Positions 48,902 to 64,000 of a stretch of 64,000 nucleotides of DNA are shown in pieces. Each line of letters begins with the position of its first letter. The stretch's first letter is position 1. Origin of the DNA: Nematostella vectensis (lineage: Eukaryota; Cnidaria; Anthozoa; Actiniaria; Edwardsiidae); NCBI RefSeq assembly GCF_932526225.1, contig NC_064036.1, forward strand, positions 4,279,501 to 4,343,500. Reading direction: 5' to 3'. The notes beneath the pieces are model-generated. The model searched no databases. It had not been told where the DNA came from and saw only the letters and a program-made list of their open reading frames with translations. The translations under genes were made by a program, and so were the position numbers.

Positions 48902-50839
48902 TGTGATTTAATCGGCCACGCGACAAGAAACACTACTCTAAAAACTCATGTTGGTAACAAAAGCAGGGCATATAATGCTTTACCAAGCTGCACCCAAGGC
49001 CTAAGATACAAAGATCCCCCAGTATCTTAGCTTAGATCATGCTCGACCGCGAAATATTTTTGTATTTGCTCATTTTTTTCCAAAAGGAGGGAGTGGAGAC
49101 TGAGTGCAATTCTAGGGTCAAAGGTGCCATATAGAGGAAGGAGAGTTTTCAACGATCTTTCATGAGAAATGAACCTCTCTTTAGTGTCCAAGGGGAAGGG
49201 GAGATACAAGCCTGATGATGGCTTGTTGCAAGCGTCCACTCGGTATTTTTCTAGGTTGACCAGCAATAGCGCCACTCTGCCCAAACTAGATCGTGATCAT
49301 AGCATTATATATCTAAATGAAAATACGTGTGTCCATAATGGAATTGCGAAAATGTAAGCTGGTAAGGTCAAGTTCAAACATCGTATTATCTATAAGACGT
49401 GCAAATCTGTTGCTCATTTGCATTGAGTACTGCGTATAAATAATTATCTATTTTAAACTTGTCTATTGTGTTGTCTAAGAGAATATACGCCATACATTTG
49501 TTCTTATACTTCCTGACTCAGATGTGAGGATGAGGTTGTCATATTCAGGATAACACGCTTCAACATTATATATGTTAATATTAACCCATTGAGCCCTTAA
49601 CCGGCCTGTACCGCCCTCGAGAACTACCGCACAACCCAAAAAAATCATAAATGCAAAATAAACACAACGAGATCAGACAGGAGCATAAAATGGCAAAATT
49701 CCATTTGTAAGGTTTTGTTAGCTTACATTTGTTGATATTTTGCTTTGTGTAATATAAAACAAAATAAGCTTTGGTACTTTTGGTAGATGATCCTTGAGAT
49801 ATGACTGGGCAAAGTTGCCATAAATGTTCTCATAAAAGTTGCCACTCAAAACACAAATGGATACATTTTATTCTGATGGCATGACCCTTTTCCTCACTTT
49901 AGAAAGCAAAGCAAATAAATTTGAGGAGAATTATTTGCTGGCCACTAAAATAGAGAGACATACAAGGCTCCGGGAACCAGGGTAAATCCGAAAAAGTCAC
50001 CCATTTTCATTTCTCAATCTTTATCCCCCCTTCACGATATATTACATAAATCCCTCTACTAACAAAGTAGGTCAAAATTTTCCGGTTATCCTTCCAAGGA
50101 AGCAAAAATACCCTAGATAAAGAGGAGATAAGAGAGAGATAGAAAAAGCGATTACCCTTCTAATAAAGATACTGAGTACTCGCTTCGACCAAAATTCGTG
50201 TCTGATTTGACTTCCAATGGTGACCTCCCGAACGACTTCAAATTTCATCTCACTGATTTTTTAATCAGAAAACGATTATTCTTGAAAATGAAACTCTAGC
50301 TAATAAGAAAAAAAACATTGTTCGTAACAAAAAATTGGATTTAGCTTTCCGATGGGCAGTAAAACAGAGAGAATTTTGAATTTATCAACGGCAATTTTGC
50401 CCCTTTTCAGAGGTCGATCCAGGCTATCCGTTTCGGAAGGCTCGAGAAGGCGGGACAACGGTGTTTGACTTTGACCGGCTGTCTGTTTTTTTTTTTTTTT
50501 TTAATTAAACTAAAAAATCGCCAGGGGTCGACTCTAGTCGAGCAATGTATAGAATAAGATACATACATCATCCATAAGATTACCAGGGAAAACATGAATA
50601 TTCGCGCCATATTTACTAGTGTTTGTGCGAAATTAAACACCGAGAATACTGCGTGCTGTAAAATATTCACCGATTACCCTATACTCCTCTGCTCGCATAA
50701 CGTGACAGAGTTCAGAACGACTGCATAACTCCTCACTGATGCGTAGGTAAACAGGATGGCTGTGGTTTGAACATTATTAAAGCAACGGGTTACCTGTAAA
50801 TCTTTGCTAAGGTCTCTGGGTAGGATTGTATATTTCAAA
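48902..50839. other. Intergenic region upstream of TCTN1
   Basis: No supported gene. A minus-strand open stretch at 49284-49027 (about 85 codons) has no recognised domain. A T-run lies near 50487-50502. Confidence 0.45.
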
Positions 50840-53800
50840 ATGGCGGCGGGCTGTTGTTGTTCTTGGAGATTGTTTTTGGTGTTACCGCTTCTTCTTGGGG
50901 ATCGGGTTATAGAGGCTGCGACTAGCAACCGTACCACACTCTCGCCATCTTCAAATACGGGTAGGGATGAGTCACGATGAAGGACATTGTATGTTAGCAA
51001 GTTTAGTTGAAGTGTATTTTGATCTGAATATGATGTTTTTTTATCATAAGCTTAAGTTAAGTAACTACTGTATCCCTCTTGATTGCATTGCTGGATAATG
51101 TTTGATAAAAAGAGTATTGTGACAAAAATAATTGAAGAAATGATTTTATTTGAATCAATTTTTTAAAACGACCTGTTAAATAGTGCAGATTCTGGTAGAC
51201 TTATCCCTTCGCTAATGGCTACGGTCAGATTTCCGTCGGCCTGCTACAGATTGTATGTATGGCCTGCTACAGATTGTATGTATGGCCTGCTACAGATTGT
51301 ATGTATGGCCTGCTACAGATTGTATGTATGGCCTGCTACAGATTTTATGTATGGCCTGTGTGTAGATTGTTATGTGATAAAGTGGAAGTAAACTGGGGTG
51401 ACAATGAAAGATGTCGATTTGAGCAGGGACACATAATACAAGAATGCATCATTTCCATCATCAATTTGTTCTCTCTCTGTCCAGGATGTTTCTGTGATCT
51501 GTTTGGTAACAAGTAATACAGTTGACTTGTTCTCTCTCTGTCCAGGCTGTTTCTGTGACCTCGTTGGTAACGCCTGTGATCCAAATTGCTGCTGTGATGA
51601 GGATTGTACAGCTGCAGACAAGGAAGCTTTTACAAAATGCCTGGACTCTGGACTAGAGTATGACTTATTTACTTATATGACTTATATACTTCTCATGACT
51701 ATATTTTTTTATTTCTTTCAAGGCAGGGCTCCAAATTAGCACCAAAACAGTTGCATTAGTCAGCAAATTTTCCAAATATGACTTAAATTTAAGATGAGGC
51801 AAAACTTCTTAATAAAGATAATAACATGTCCAATGCAAAGCTGACCTTGGAATCCATGTTAAAGTGTGATCTCAGACTCTGTGTGCCTTTAAAGTGTGCT
51901 ATGCAACTTCTATTTCAAAACTGGCACACCTAGAAAAAATCTGACTTTGCAAGGGTAGAGAGAACCGCTTACATAAATGGTTTATCACACTTCTTATGCC
52001 CCTATAAATTTTCTGTATATAATAAGATTTCTCAAACTAATTACATTTATTGTTATTTTTTCTCTATAGGGAAGATAATAAAGTTTGTGTATCAAAATAC
52101 CTGCTTTTTACCCAAAATACCCAATATCGAACCACTACAACAGGCTCTGGACTTTTTTGTATTGTTAGAGACAACTGTAAGTATACAGACTACTGTTGAG
52201 TGTGATTAAGATGACTTCAAGGCAAACATCATGGTCTTCATACTTTTCTAGATGCTTCTAGAAACTTTTATAATGATGTCCGAATTGCTAGCACAAGGGA
52301 GGAGTTTTCAACTTTGAGGTCACAGACAACTAAAACAGTGTATGATGGTACTGACTCAAGCTTTCAGCAATCAAAGCCATCTTCTACTGTTTACAAGGTT
52401 TGTCATGACTAGACTCTTTTATAGTGTCATAATTACTGCAAGGCACACACTTGCATGCACCCCCCATTGCCGCCATATGATACCTATGACTGCACACCCA
52501 CCTCAGCAGATTCTGGGTAAGGTGTCTGGCATCCATTGTCATCTTTTATCAGTATCACAAGAAGCACAAGGAAGTAGATTCTCAACATTGCCACCTTTCT
52601 TTTGTATTTTTAGGTCATTATCATGATTGTCATCGCTATCAAAATTGCTCGATTTATTTTTCAAAATACAATATGTGCAAGGAGCAAAAGTCCTTCCATA
52701 ACCAGAAATTAACAAGCTTTTAATGATAAAATGTTGTTTTTGTGTAGTTCTGTGAGTTTTTCTTACTCCTCCTCTTGAATTGTCACTCCCATTAATCATC
52801 AAATTCTATAAAAGAGCAAGATATTCAGTCGAGGCACTTACTATGGCAGACACTTATATGATGGAGGTGTTTATTTAAGTAGTCACAGTATTTCTATTAG
52901 CACTTATTATCCCCTTATCGTCATAAGTTATTGTCTTTATTCCTATTGTAAATTATAAATTCATAACAAACTTGTACATACTGTACATGGCATCAACTTT
53001 CATCATACAGTAGTTGTATTAATTCTATTAAAAGCTTATTTCGTTAATCACAGTATTTCTATTAGCATTTATTAACCCCTTATCACTATTGAATTACGAA
53101 TGTACAGTTAGCCTTCTCAAAAAGATTTTTAGGAGCAGGCAATTATAGGTTTGGAGGTGGTTTATGTTACTGAAGGTCTCATTTTCCTTATCAATAACAA
53201 AACAAAAATGATATATTTTCTGTCTTGATGGAGACAGTAAAATCTCTATAGAAGGCGGCTCACTTAGTTGGCAGCTTGCAGGTTTTGAGAAGGCTGACAG
53301 TAAGTCACTCTCAGCATTATAAAGTTTTTGTCTTTATTGTCATCTAATTATAAACTCCTAACAAACTTATTATACGTACATGTCATTGACTTTCATCATA
53401 CAGTGGTTAAATCTAGGTTCAGTAACAATAAATATATAATATAAATATGTTGTTGTTTACAGGCGGGAGACCCCATAGTGCTTGTGTTTGGTAATGGTGC
53501 CAAAGGGTATCTTGCCATTCCCAAGCCACTAGTATCCAAGCAATGTGAGGATAACAACCCAGCAGGTGAACAATTAATAAGCACAAAACAAAACAAACAA
53601 ACAAGATCTCTATGTGTATCACCACATTTCATGTCCTCAAATGTGTAGCAAAATGTCTTTGTTTGGAGTTAAAAATATATCTCATGATAATTTGTTTGTT
53701 CGTATCATCTAAGAAAAATTTATTCTTTAAAGGTTTTTTCCAAGATGTAAGCAGTGAATGTACTAGGTCCATTGCTTCTGGATGCACCACGTTACCATAC

Positions 53801-56800
53801 CTGGCGGCAGGCAGCTACTTCTCAGGATTCCAAGTTGCTGCAGTAAGAATATTAATATTTCCAAACCTATGTTAAGTTTGTGATATTTTTTTTCAAAATA
53901 TTTTATAACTCATGTTTCTATTTTATTTGCAGTCCCCATCATTTTTTGCAGTCAGCACTGTAAATTTGACGAGAAATGCACTCCAAGAAAACTCCTCTTC
54001 CTCTATGAATGTAACATCATTTAATAGTAGCCTACTGATAGATGTCAACCTGACACTTCCTATCACATGTCGCAATGGTCTGGGTGTGTCCACTCTGTGT
54101 CCCTTTGTCTCCCCACCTTGGCCTACCTTTGATTCGGCATCACAGACATGTAGCAATGTTGTTATGGAGGTAGGCCTTTAATGCAGCATCACAGACATGT
54201 AGCAATGTTATTTATGGAGTTAGGGTCAGTATGTCAATGTAGGAAGATCATGAAATGGAAGTCATACACACTTGAAAATTTGGAATTGAATGGAAAAATA
54301 TATTGTATTATACTGGGTGTTTGAGATACCAGTACACAGGGGCGGTAAGGTCCCTGCGTGTTTCATGAGTTTAAAAAATCTGAAATCACATCTCATGATA
54401 AACTGATCAACTGACTACAAGGATCAATCTTAACTCGGAAATCACAATTCATGGTTTTTAAAGAGCATAGATCACGATTCATGGGATCAAATTTCGCCAT
54501 TCGTGAATCACAGTGAAGGTGGCAATCATGGATCACGGTTTTAAAATTGTCCTTTTCACGATTCACGATAAACAAAAAAGGCTGTTCACAGATCATGAAA
54601 ATAACCCTTACTGCCCCTGAGTACAGATGGCTGCTCATACTCCAGAGGGTATCTAGTTCTGAGCAAAAAGAAAAAAAAATTAGAGAATAGATTACATGAT
54701 TCTGAACCCAATTTTATTCAAAGGTATTGCAAATGCTCAAAGTAGTATAGGTAATCATACAGTTTAGAGTTCAATTGGGGATTAATTTGCACGAGTGGGT
54801 TTTTCAAAAAGCTTTTTGAAAAACTCACAAGTGCAAATGTATGATTACTTGTTAATAATACACATGTACAAATTAGGAGTTTTTGTTTGAAACACAGTTT
54901 TTGTATAAGTGCATAGAGACATTTCTCTATTGTTATGTAGCAAACTGGTAACGCAATCTTGAAATAAGTTGCTGCATAACAATAGAGCGCCCTGTTATTC
55001 CCTTGCAAAATGTCTCTGCACGTGCAAATAACTTCCAAGTCCACAACATGAATAATTAGGGGGTTTCCATTGAGCATGCAATTTTTTTAGCTCGGGTTAG
55101 AAAACGGATATTAAAACCACTTCATTCTAGATGTTGTGTTTCGGGATAGGGACAGAACTTGGTGAGTAACTGTATTGTAGGCTCCCCTAAGCTCCACTAA
55201 AATGAGAAAGCACGGAATTGCTTATTTGTCGATTTTTAAATGAAGACATTGAATTTTCAAGAGGATTCGAAATCTAAATAATAATTGTACGGATTCGCTC
55301 TTTGGTCATGTCTAATCAAAATAATCTATACCCATGTCCTTTACGTACATATGAAGACAACCACTAAGCTTTCATGGGCTGAAGACAGCAAAGGTGTATT
55401 TGCTTTCTTTAATAAAACAAATTAAAGGATGACGCAATGTTGCCCGAAGCAAAGCTAGAAAATGGAGTATACGGACAAAAAAAATTACATGGTCAAGACT
55501 TGCCACTATGATACCCATTATGCCTAAGTTAAAGTTATGTCTCTCCACAAATTTAAAGAAAAAGCATGGTTATTTTTGGAAATATATTGGAAAGTTTATA
55601 AGCTACTGGTCTGTTGATATGTTAAATAACTTTATTAGTTACCGATAAATAAGATAAAACAGTAGCTCATCAAATATGGATGATTAAATATCATCCTTCG
55701 AAAACATGAATGAAATTGGACGAGATTTGATACTACTAGAAGTCAATTTTATAACGAGTAAATGCTATAAAGAATTACTAACAAGCCTCCTTAATGTTTG
55801 CACTGGTATTACAACTTTCTGCACTGGTGTTACATGAAAATTGCACTGCTCTCAGCCAATCCGAATCGAGAAATTTGTGCATGTATATTATTATTATTAT
55901 AGGCAATCATTACTCTCACACAAATACAGTGCATTTTCTTTGACCTTCTCTCGGTGTCTCTAGTTTGAGTAACCAACAGTTAGTTCTAATTGGAAATGTT
56001 TATTTTCTGAACCTCACTCCTCCAAAATGTCTCTTTTTGTGCTGACAAACTCTATATTAGATAGTTTGCTTAATTATTATCAGGAAAATACTCTCTGATT
56101 TTGCTATATGTTGTTTTATAGGTGTCTTATACCATTTACTACAATACGTCAACTGATATTACTAAAGTCAGTGTGGAGCTGGTGATGGGTAGTCAGACTA
56201 CAGCATTACCTCTACTACAGAAATTCTCAATCAAGTTTATCAAGGTATGGTGTTCTCTGTGCAGTGTTCTTTTTTTAACAAACGCATTTACAAAAATGTA
56301 AATAAAATGTAAATTTAAATTATTATAGTTGCTAGCCATTTGTGTACATTATGTACAAACTTTACAAGAAACCAAATGCTGATAGCACTAGTGTAGCTAC
56401 CAATACAGTTTTTACATGCCTTTGTCACTTTAAAAATATAGAGGATCACTGGATCAGTAAGTTGTACGCTGGGTTTATCCTGTAGGCTGGGGGTTGTGTA
56501 GGGGAGGGGGAGCTTTGAAATCTGGAGATCGTTAAACAGTGGGCAAAAAAAATATGTTAAGGGGGGTGGGGGGGGCTTTGAAATGTTAAGGTGTCCTGAG
56601 TGAAAATTTTCCCTCCCTCCCCCCACCCCACCAGGGGATTCAATTCACACTCCCTAATAATCAGAATTAGAGATAAGTTCAAGTCTGAAATTTTTTCATC
56701 TTCTCACTACTAGACAATGTTCCATAATTGCCAATGGAACATTGGAAAACTGTGCTATGCATTCCACCGTTTATTAACACTTGCATAAAAGAAAAATAGC

Positions 56801-59723
56801 TGAAAACAACTGGAACTACATTGTTTGCTGTCAATAAAATGACATGACATGGCCCCATTGCAGGAGGGGAGTGAGCCATTCTACCGTTCTGGGAATCCAG
56901 GTTATATTGTCGGCAAGCCACTTGTTGCTGGGACGTTGCAATTGGACACACTCATGAAAAAGTATCCTTTTTGAAATTCACATGTTATCCATCGTATGAT
57001 ACAACTGAACAAGGGCCAGAATGTGCCAAAAAATTAAAGTAAAAAGCGGACATTTCACTATATAGGGATATGTATACGTGAACTACAACATTTACTTACT
57101 GAATGAATGCTGAAGCTGTATGACAAAAAGAGAAATAAATAAATAAAGTAAGCAATAATAGGGATGGAGTACTGTACAATGAAAAGTTCCTGAATTCCCT
57201 GCTTCATTATTTGATCATTTTCTGTACACTAATTTAATTAATGCACTAAAAAGCATCTTCTTGGTGAAAGGATTCCATTTGAAACTCATATCTTTTTGCC
57301 CTGAGGTCCTTAACAGATTCAGAGAGGCTATTGTACTCAGCTCTGACCCACTAAGCTGGTTAACAGTACCCAGCTCATCTGCAGATGGAGCATGCTCTGC
57401 ATCTACTAAAAGGGTCCCTGTGGTATTTGGTATGGACACAAGAACAGGCTGTACTATAAGGTACAAGGGTTTTGTTGTTAAATCATAAAATTGGTTATCA
57501 TTATTACCATCCAGTGGCCCTTGTGAGGCTGTATTACATTACATTGTTGTCACACTACAGCAACCTGTACAATTGTATCTTGGGTAGTTGATCTGGTGCA
57601 CAGAGAGGATTATTGGTTTGGATGTTAAATTGTGTTGGCAGCCTGGACGGTGAAAACAACACTGCGAAAATTGAAAGTAGTGCAAAATGTCAAGAATTTT
57701 ATCCCAGTGATGAATTTTCATGCATGCTCATTGGTCAATACAGGTAATTATTTCATTTTTATAGGATAACTATCAGGCGATACCGTACAGTTAAAGTGAT
57801 ACTGTCCTGGAACAAGTCAGAACATGTTTTTTTATACCAGAAAAATAATTGAAAACAACCAACCATACTTTTTGACAAAAATACAGATGAACTACAAAAA
57901 TTGAAAAAAAAAATATGCTGTGTATGTATTCTGGCTATTTCCTTGGTTTTGTTTCATTTGTGAAAAAGCAGTCAAAAATGACAATTGTTTCTTTTCTTGT
58001 GCAGCGTGACCTTAAGCACAAGTAGTGCTGCCTGTCAAATCATCCAGGACACTGCCCTCTCAGCCTTATTAGGAAGTGTTCCTACCCATGTGGCCATGTT
58101 TGGCAATTCAGATGTCAATAAAGTTGGTGACTGGGTCAAGATTCTCAACACCAAGCCATCACAAACTGTAAGTGATATCCAGCTAAAACCAGCCACACCC
58201 AACCTCATACAATACCCATCCCTACACTAACCACACCCAACCTTACAGAATACCCATCTTTGCAACAACTACACCCACCCTTACACAATACCCATCCCTA
58301 CACCAAGCACACCCAAACTTATACAATACCTATCCATACACCAGCCACACCCAACCTAATACAATAACCATCCCTACACTAAACACACCCAATCTTATAC
58401 AATAACCATCCCTACACTAAACACACCCAACCTTATACAATAACCATCCCTACACCAACCACACCCAACCTCATACAATAAGCAGGTCCTCTTGTTTGAG
58501 AAGGCAAACTCGTTGCTCTAATCTTTACCCGTGTTGTTTTCTTGTAGCCTGATGGTGGTGGTGGAACGTGTAGGAACATGATCACGTCAGTGCATATCGA
58601 AGTGATATACGCGAATTTTGGTTTCTTGGCGAACCCGCAAGCCAAGGTAAAGTTTACACATGTCCCCCCTCTCTTTATCCTCGTGTTTGACACGACTTGT
58701 TTGTTGTAGGTTGTGGGCGTGTTGTTTCAATACGGCGAACCTCGAGAGATACGCTACCAGGTCAGTCTTCCCATTCAGCCACATTATGATGTCCCATTCA
58801 GCCTCGTTATGATGTCCCATTCAGCCTCATTATGATGTCCCATTCAGCCTCGTTATGATGTCCCTGTCAGCCTCATTATGATGTCCCTGTCAGCCTCATT
58901 ATGATGTCCCTGTCAGCCTCATTATGATGTCCCATTCAGCGTCTTTATGATGTCCCATTCAGCCTCGTTATGATGTCCCATTCAGCCTCGTTATGATGTC
59001 CCATTCAGCCTCGTTATGATTTTCCATTCAGCCTCATTATGATGTCCCATTCAGCCTCGTTATGATTTCCCATTCAGCCTCATTATGATGTCCCATTCAG
59101 CCTCGTTATGATTTCCCATTCAGCCTCATTATGATGTCCCATTCAGCCTCGTTATGATTTCCCATTCAGCCTCATTATGATGTCCCATTCAGCCTCGTTA
59201 TGATGTCCCTGTAAGCCTCGTTATGATGTCCCTTTCAGCCTTGTTATGATTTCCCATTCGGCCTCATTATGATGTCCCTTTCAGCCTCGTTATGATTTCC
59301 CATTCAGCCTTATTATGATGTCCCATTCAGCCTCGTTATGATTTCCCATTCAGCCTTATTATGATGTCCCTTTCAGCCTCGTTATGATTTCCCATTCGAA
59401 CCTTAATTTATCGCCAAGTGCTGAATCACGAGCTTTTTTTCTCCGCAAACCGTCCAAGCCGTCGCCGTTGTCGCATCTTTAAGTGTTTTAAGCATTCGGC
59501 TTATTTGTATATATAATCAAGAAATAACGCTTCCAATTTTTCCTTTTATCAGTGTACCGGTCCATTTTGTCAGTACGGGAACTCGGCCGTCAACCAGTCG
59601 TTTGAAGTCGTCTCGTCGGTCAGTTTTATCGATGTCTCTAAGCTCCCCGATGCTCGCGTCAAACCCACGCCTACATTCGAGGCAAAAGCGCCGTCCGACT
59701 TCTTCTATCCCTTCTTACAATGA
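50840..59723 (+). CDS. TCTN1: Tectonic (TCTN1-like), ciliary transition-zone protein, 14 exons
   Basis: Tectonics belong to the MKS/B9 complex that gates the ciliary base and supports Hedgehog signalling. Exons: 50840-50960, 51546-51657, 52070-52176, 52252-52397, 53463-53565, 53733-53842, 53933-54169, 56122-56244, 56864-56961, 57317-57460, 58005-58167, 58548-58646, 58710-58760, 59553-59723. All phases join, giving 594 residues (human TCTN1 587). A hydrophobic signal peptide (about 1-26, LFLVLPLLLG) is followed by the family cysteine box CFCDLVGNACDPNCCCDEDC (42-61). Later landmarks are DPIVLVFGNGAKGYLAIP, FYRSGNPGYIVGKPLVAG, FGMDTRTGC and VAMFGNSDVNKVGDWV. The C-terminus (SDFFYPFLQ) has no membrane segment, fitting TCTN1 rather than TCTN2/3. 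Several introns carry young tandem repeats touching splice sites. Confidence 0.94.
51238..51355 (+). repeat. 23-bp tandem repeat, five copies, TCTN1 intron 1
   Basis: GGCCTGCTACAGATTGTATG-type units start at 51238, 51261, 51284, 51307 and 51330, almost identical. Confidence 0.95.
51466..51575 (+). repeat. 61-bp duplication of the TCTN1 exon 2 acceptor
   Basis: TTGTTCTCTCTCTGTCCAGG followed by the start of exon 2 occurs at 51466 and 51527. The upstream copy has a TAA 11 codons in (51513-51515), so the downstream AG at 51545 is the productive one. Confidence 0.9.
54132..54224 (+). repeat. 49-bp duplication of the TCTN1 exon 7 end and donor
   Basis: GCATCACAGACATGTAGCAA occurs at 54137 (exon) and 54186 (intron). 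The second copy has GAGTTAGG where the real donor has GAGGTAGG, so its splice site is lost. Confidence 0.9.
58190..58482 (+). repeat. 38-bp minisatellite, TCTN1 intron 11
   Basis: About 7-8 copies of CCACACCCAACCTTATACAA plus ATACCCATCCCTACACTA-like sequence with a 38-bp spacing, filling most of a 380-bp intron. Confidence 0.9.
58771..59397 (+). repeat. 24-bp minisatellite, about 26 copies, TCTN1 intron 13
   Basis: Units of CATTCAGCCTCGTTATGATG plus TCCC begin 10 bp after the exon 13 donor and fill most of the intron. Variants alternate (CCTCG/CCTCA, GTCCC/TTCCC), suggesting two-unit steps of expansion. Confidence 0.93.
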
Positions 59724-59760
59724 GTTTTTTTTACTTAGCAGACATTGTATATAATGCACA

Positions 59761-59945
59761 TATATGTACATAATGAAAGGAGTTTTCAATAAACGTTATC
59801 AGAACGAATAAATGGTTACAATTGGTTCAATTAATTTGTGCAAAAAGCCCGATGAGAACTTAGACTTAAACATAGATAATGTACATGCCTGTACATAATG
59901 AAAGGAGTTTTTAATAAACGTTATCAGAACGATAAAAGGTTGCAT
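59761..59945 (+). repeat. 125-bp duplication of the TCTN1 3' UTR/poly(A) region
   Basis: GTACATAATGAAAGGAGTTT recurs at 59767 and 59891, followed in both copies by AATAAACGTTATCAGAACGA. Confidence 0.9.
59788..59812 (+). terminator. TCTN1 poly(A) signals
   Basis: Two AATAAA hexamers (59788-59793 and 59807-59812) lie 65-90 bp after the stop. A third copy of the signal sits in the duplicated block near 59912. Confidence 0.65.
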
Positions 59946-60049
59946 TTTGTGTAAAAAGAGCGTTGAGAACGCTCTTTTGTAGTACCCAAGGGCGACAGAG
60001 AGAGAGAGGGGAAGTGAGCTCGAGGTATGTATGTATCGATGAATTCCCC

Positions 60050-60073
60050 CCACACACACGCGCGCGCGTGCGC
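60050..60073. repeat. CA/CG alternating purine-pyrimidine tract
   Basis: A run of alternating CACACACACG then CGCGCGCGTGCGC. Such tracts can adopt Z-DNA. Confidence 0.8.
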
Positions 60074-60329
60074 AATATTATTATGTATTATTATGTACGC
60101 GGGTAGTGAAATAAAGGAAGAATCAAACACGATATTTCAATCTCTGTTGTTTTGGTTCTTACAATAACATCGATTTTCCCCAACATTTCTTTATAAAACT
60201 ACTGACAGTAGCCTTGGGCTGCCTGTGGTACTTAGATTAGGTCATATTACTGTAAAATTTGTCATTTTCATATATGTATTCTAATGTATTGCAATTTACC
60301 GCTTATTTACCTTGGCAAAAATTCAGGGG

Positions 60330-60478
60330 GAAAAAAACGAAAAAGGTTTCGAATTGAGAAATACGACGAATCGACCCTCGATCGAACGAGTCTCCTGCCG
60401 TCCATCAGCGGTGTTGCCCATAGCGTAGCCTTCGCCATGACGATGAAACAAGATGGCGGCAAATCGAGAACTGTTTGA
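60330..60478. other. Possible coding exon between TCTN1 and KIF3B, strand unresolved
   Basis: Plus strand: an acceptor-like AAAATTCAG (to 60328) is followed by an open frame (KYDESTLDRTSLLPSISG) ending TGA at 60476-60478. Minus strand: an ATG at 60442 in GTCATGGCGAAGG opens a frame that reaches CCAAG/GTAAAT near 60311, like a first exon with a donor, in divergent layout to KIF3B. I recognise neither product. Confidence 0.25.
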
Positions 60479-60619
60479 TAACAGCTAAACGACCTCGCTT
60501 GCCGATCTTTCCCCTTCTTTGTCACGTCTCTGCATCGAAAGATTTATGGTTAACCTGAAAACCCCATGATCTTAAAGGATCGAAGAAGTCTTTGAAAAAC
60601 GACTTCGGCGGCTGTCACC

Positions 60620-63991
<3,372 letters not shown>

Positions 63992-64000
63992 GTGAGTATT

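Noticed and set aside
49027-49284. 85-codon minus-strand frame
   Set aside because: No domain recognised, no splice partners found, in a repeat-rich gene desert.
50674-51000. 108-codon minus-strand frame over TCTN1 exon 1
   Set aside because: Antisense shadow of the signal-peptide exon; no domain and no ATG-proximal promoter evidence.

Overview
The window is nuclear DNA of an animal. Spliced genes with GT-AG introns, metazoan cilia genes, rhodopsin-class receptors, LINE fragments and many small inverted-repeat transposons all point that way. An anthozoan cnidarian such as a sea anemone is my best guess, but that is inference from gene style and not a sequence match.

Layout: a single-exon GT8 glycosyltransferase (150-1220); a 680-bp pure GATA array joined to a LINE 3' end; BBS1 (minus, two coding exons) head-to-head with a DDI1/DDI2-type ubiquitin-shuttling protease (plus, three exons, a dead LINE in intron 2); a small intronless gene whose 121-aa product carries two BH3-like motifs (13142-13507); POLR2D (minus, four exons) head-to-head with an MTHFR-like gene (plus, eight coding exons, 21020-39648). 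Intron 5 of the MTHFR-like gene is 13.4 kb. It holds a roughly 103-copy 34-bp satellite and a tandem array of antisense class A GPCR units: one intact gene, two pseudogenes and a gene-less flank. Next come an unrelated peptide-receptor-like GPCR (minus, 43194-44435), a repeat-rich gene desert, tectonic-1-like TCTN1 (plus, 14 exons) and the 5' part of KIF3B (plus, runs off the right edge).

Three of the genes act in cilia: BBS1 (BBSome), tectonic (transition zone) and KIF3B (kinesin-II, anterograde intraflagellar transport). POLR2D, DDI and MTHFR are housekeeping families. All splice joints quoted here were checked by hand for GT/AG and reading phase.

The most interesting items are the double-BH3 gene; the loss of conserved catalytic motifs in the MTHFR-like enzyme, whose regulatory domain looks intact; the nested receptor array, whose sister copies show empty sites for transposon insertions; the 51-unit higher-order duplication in the satellite; and repeated local duplications that copy splice sites and a poly(A) region.
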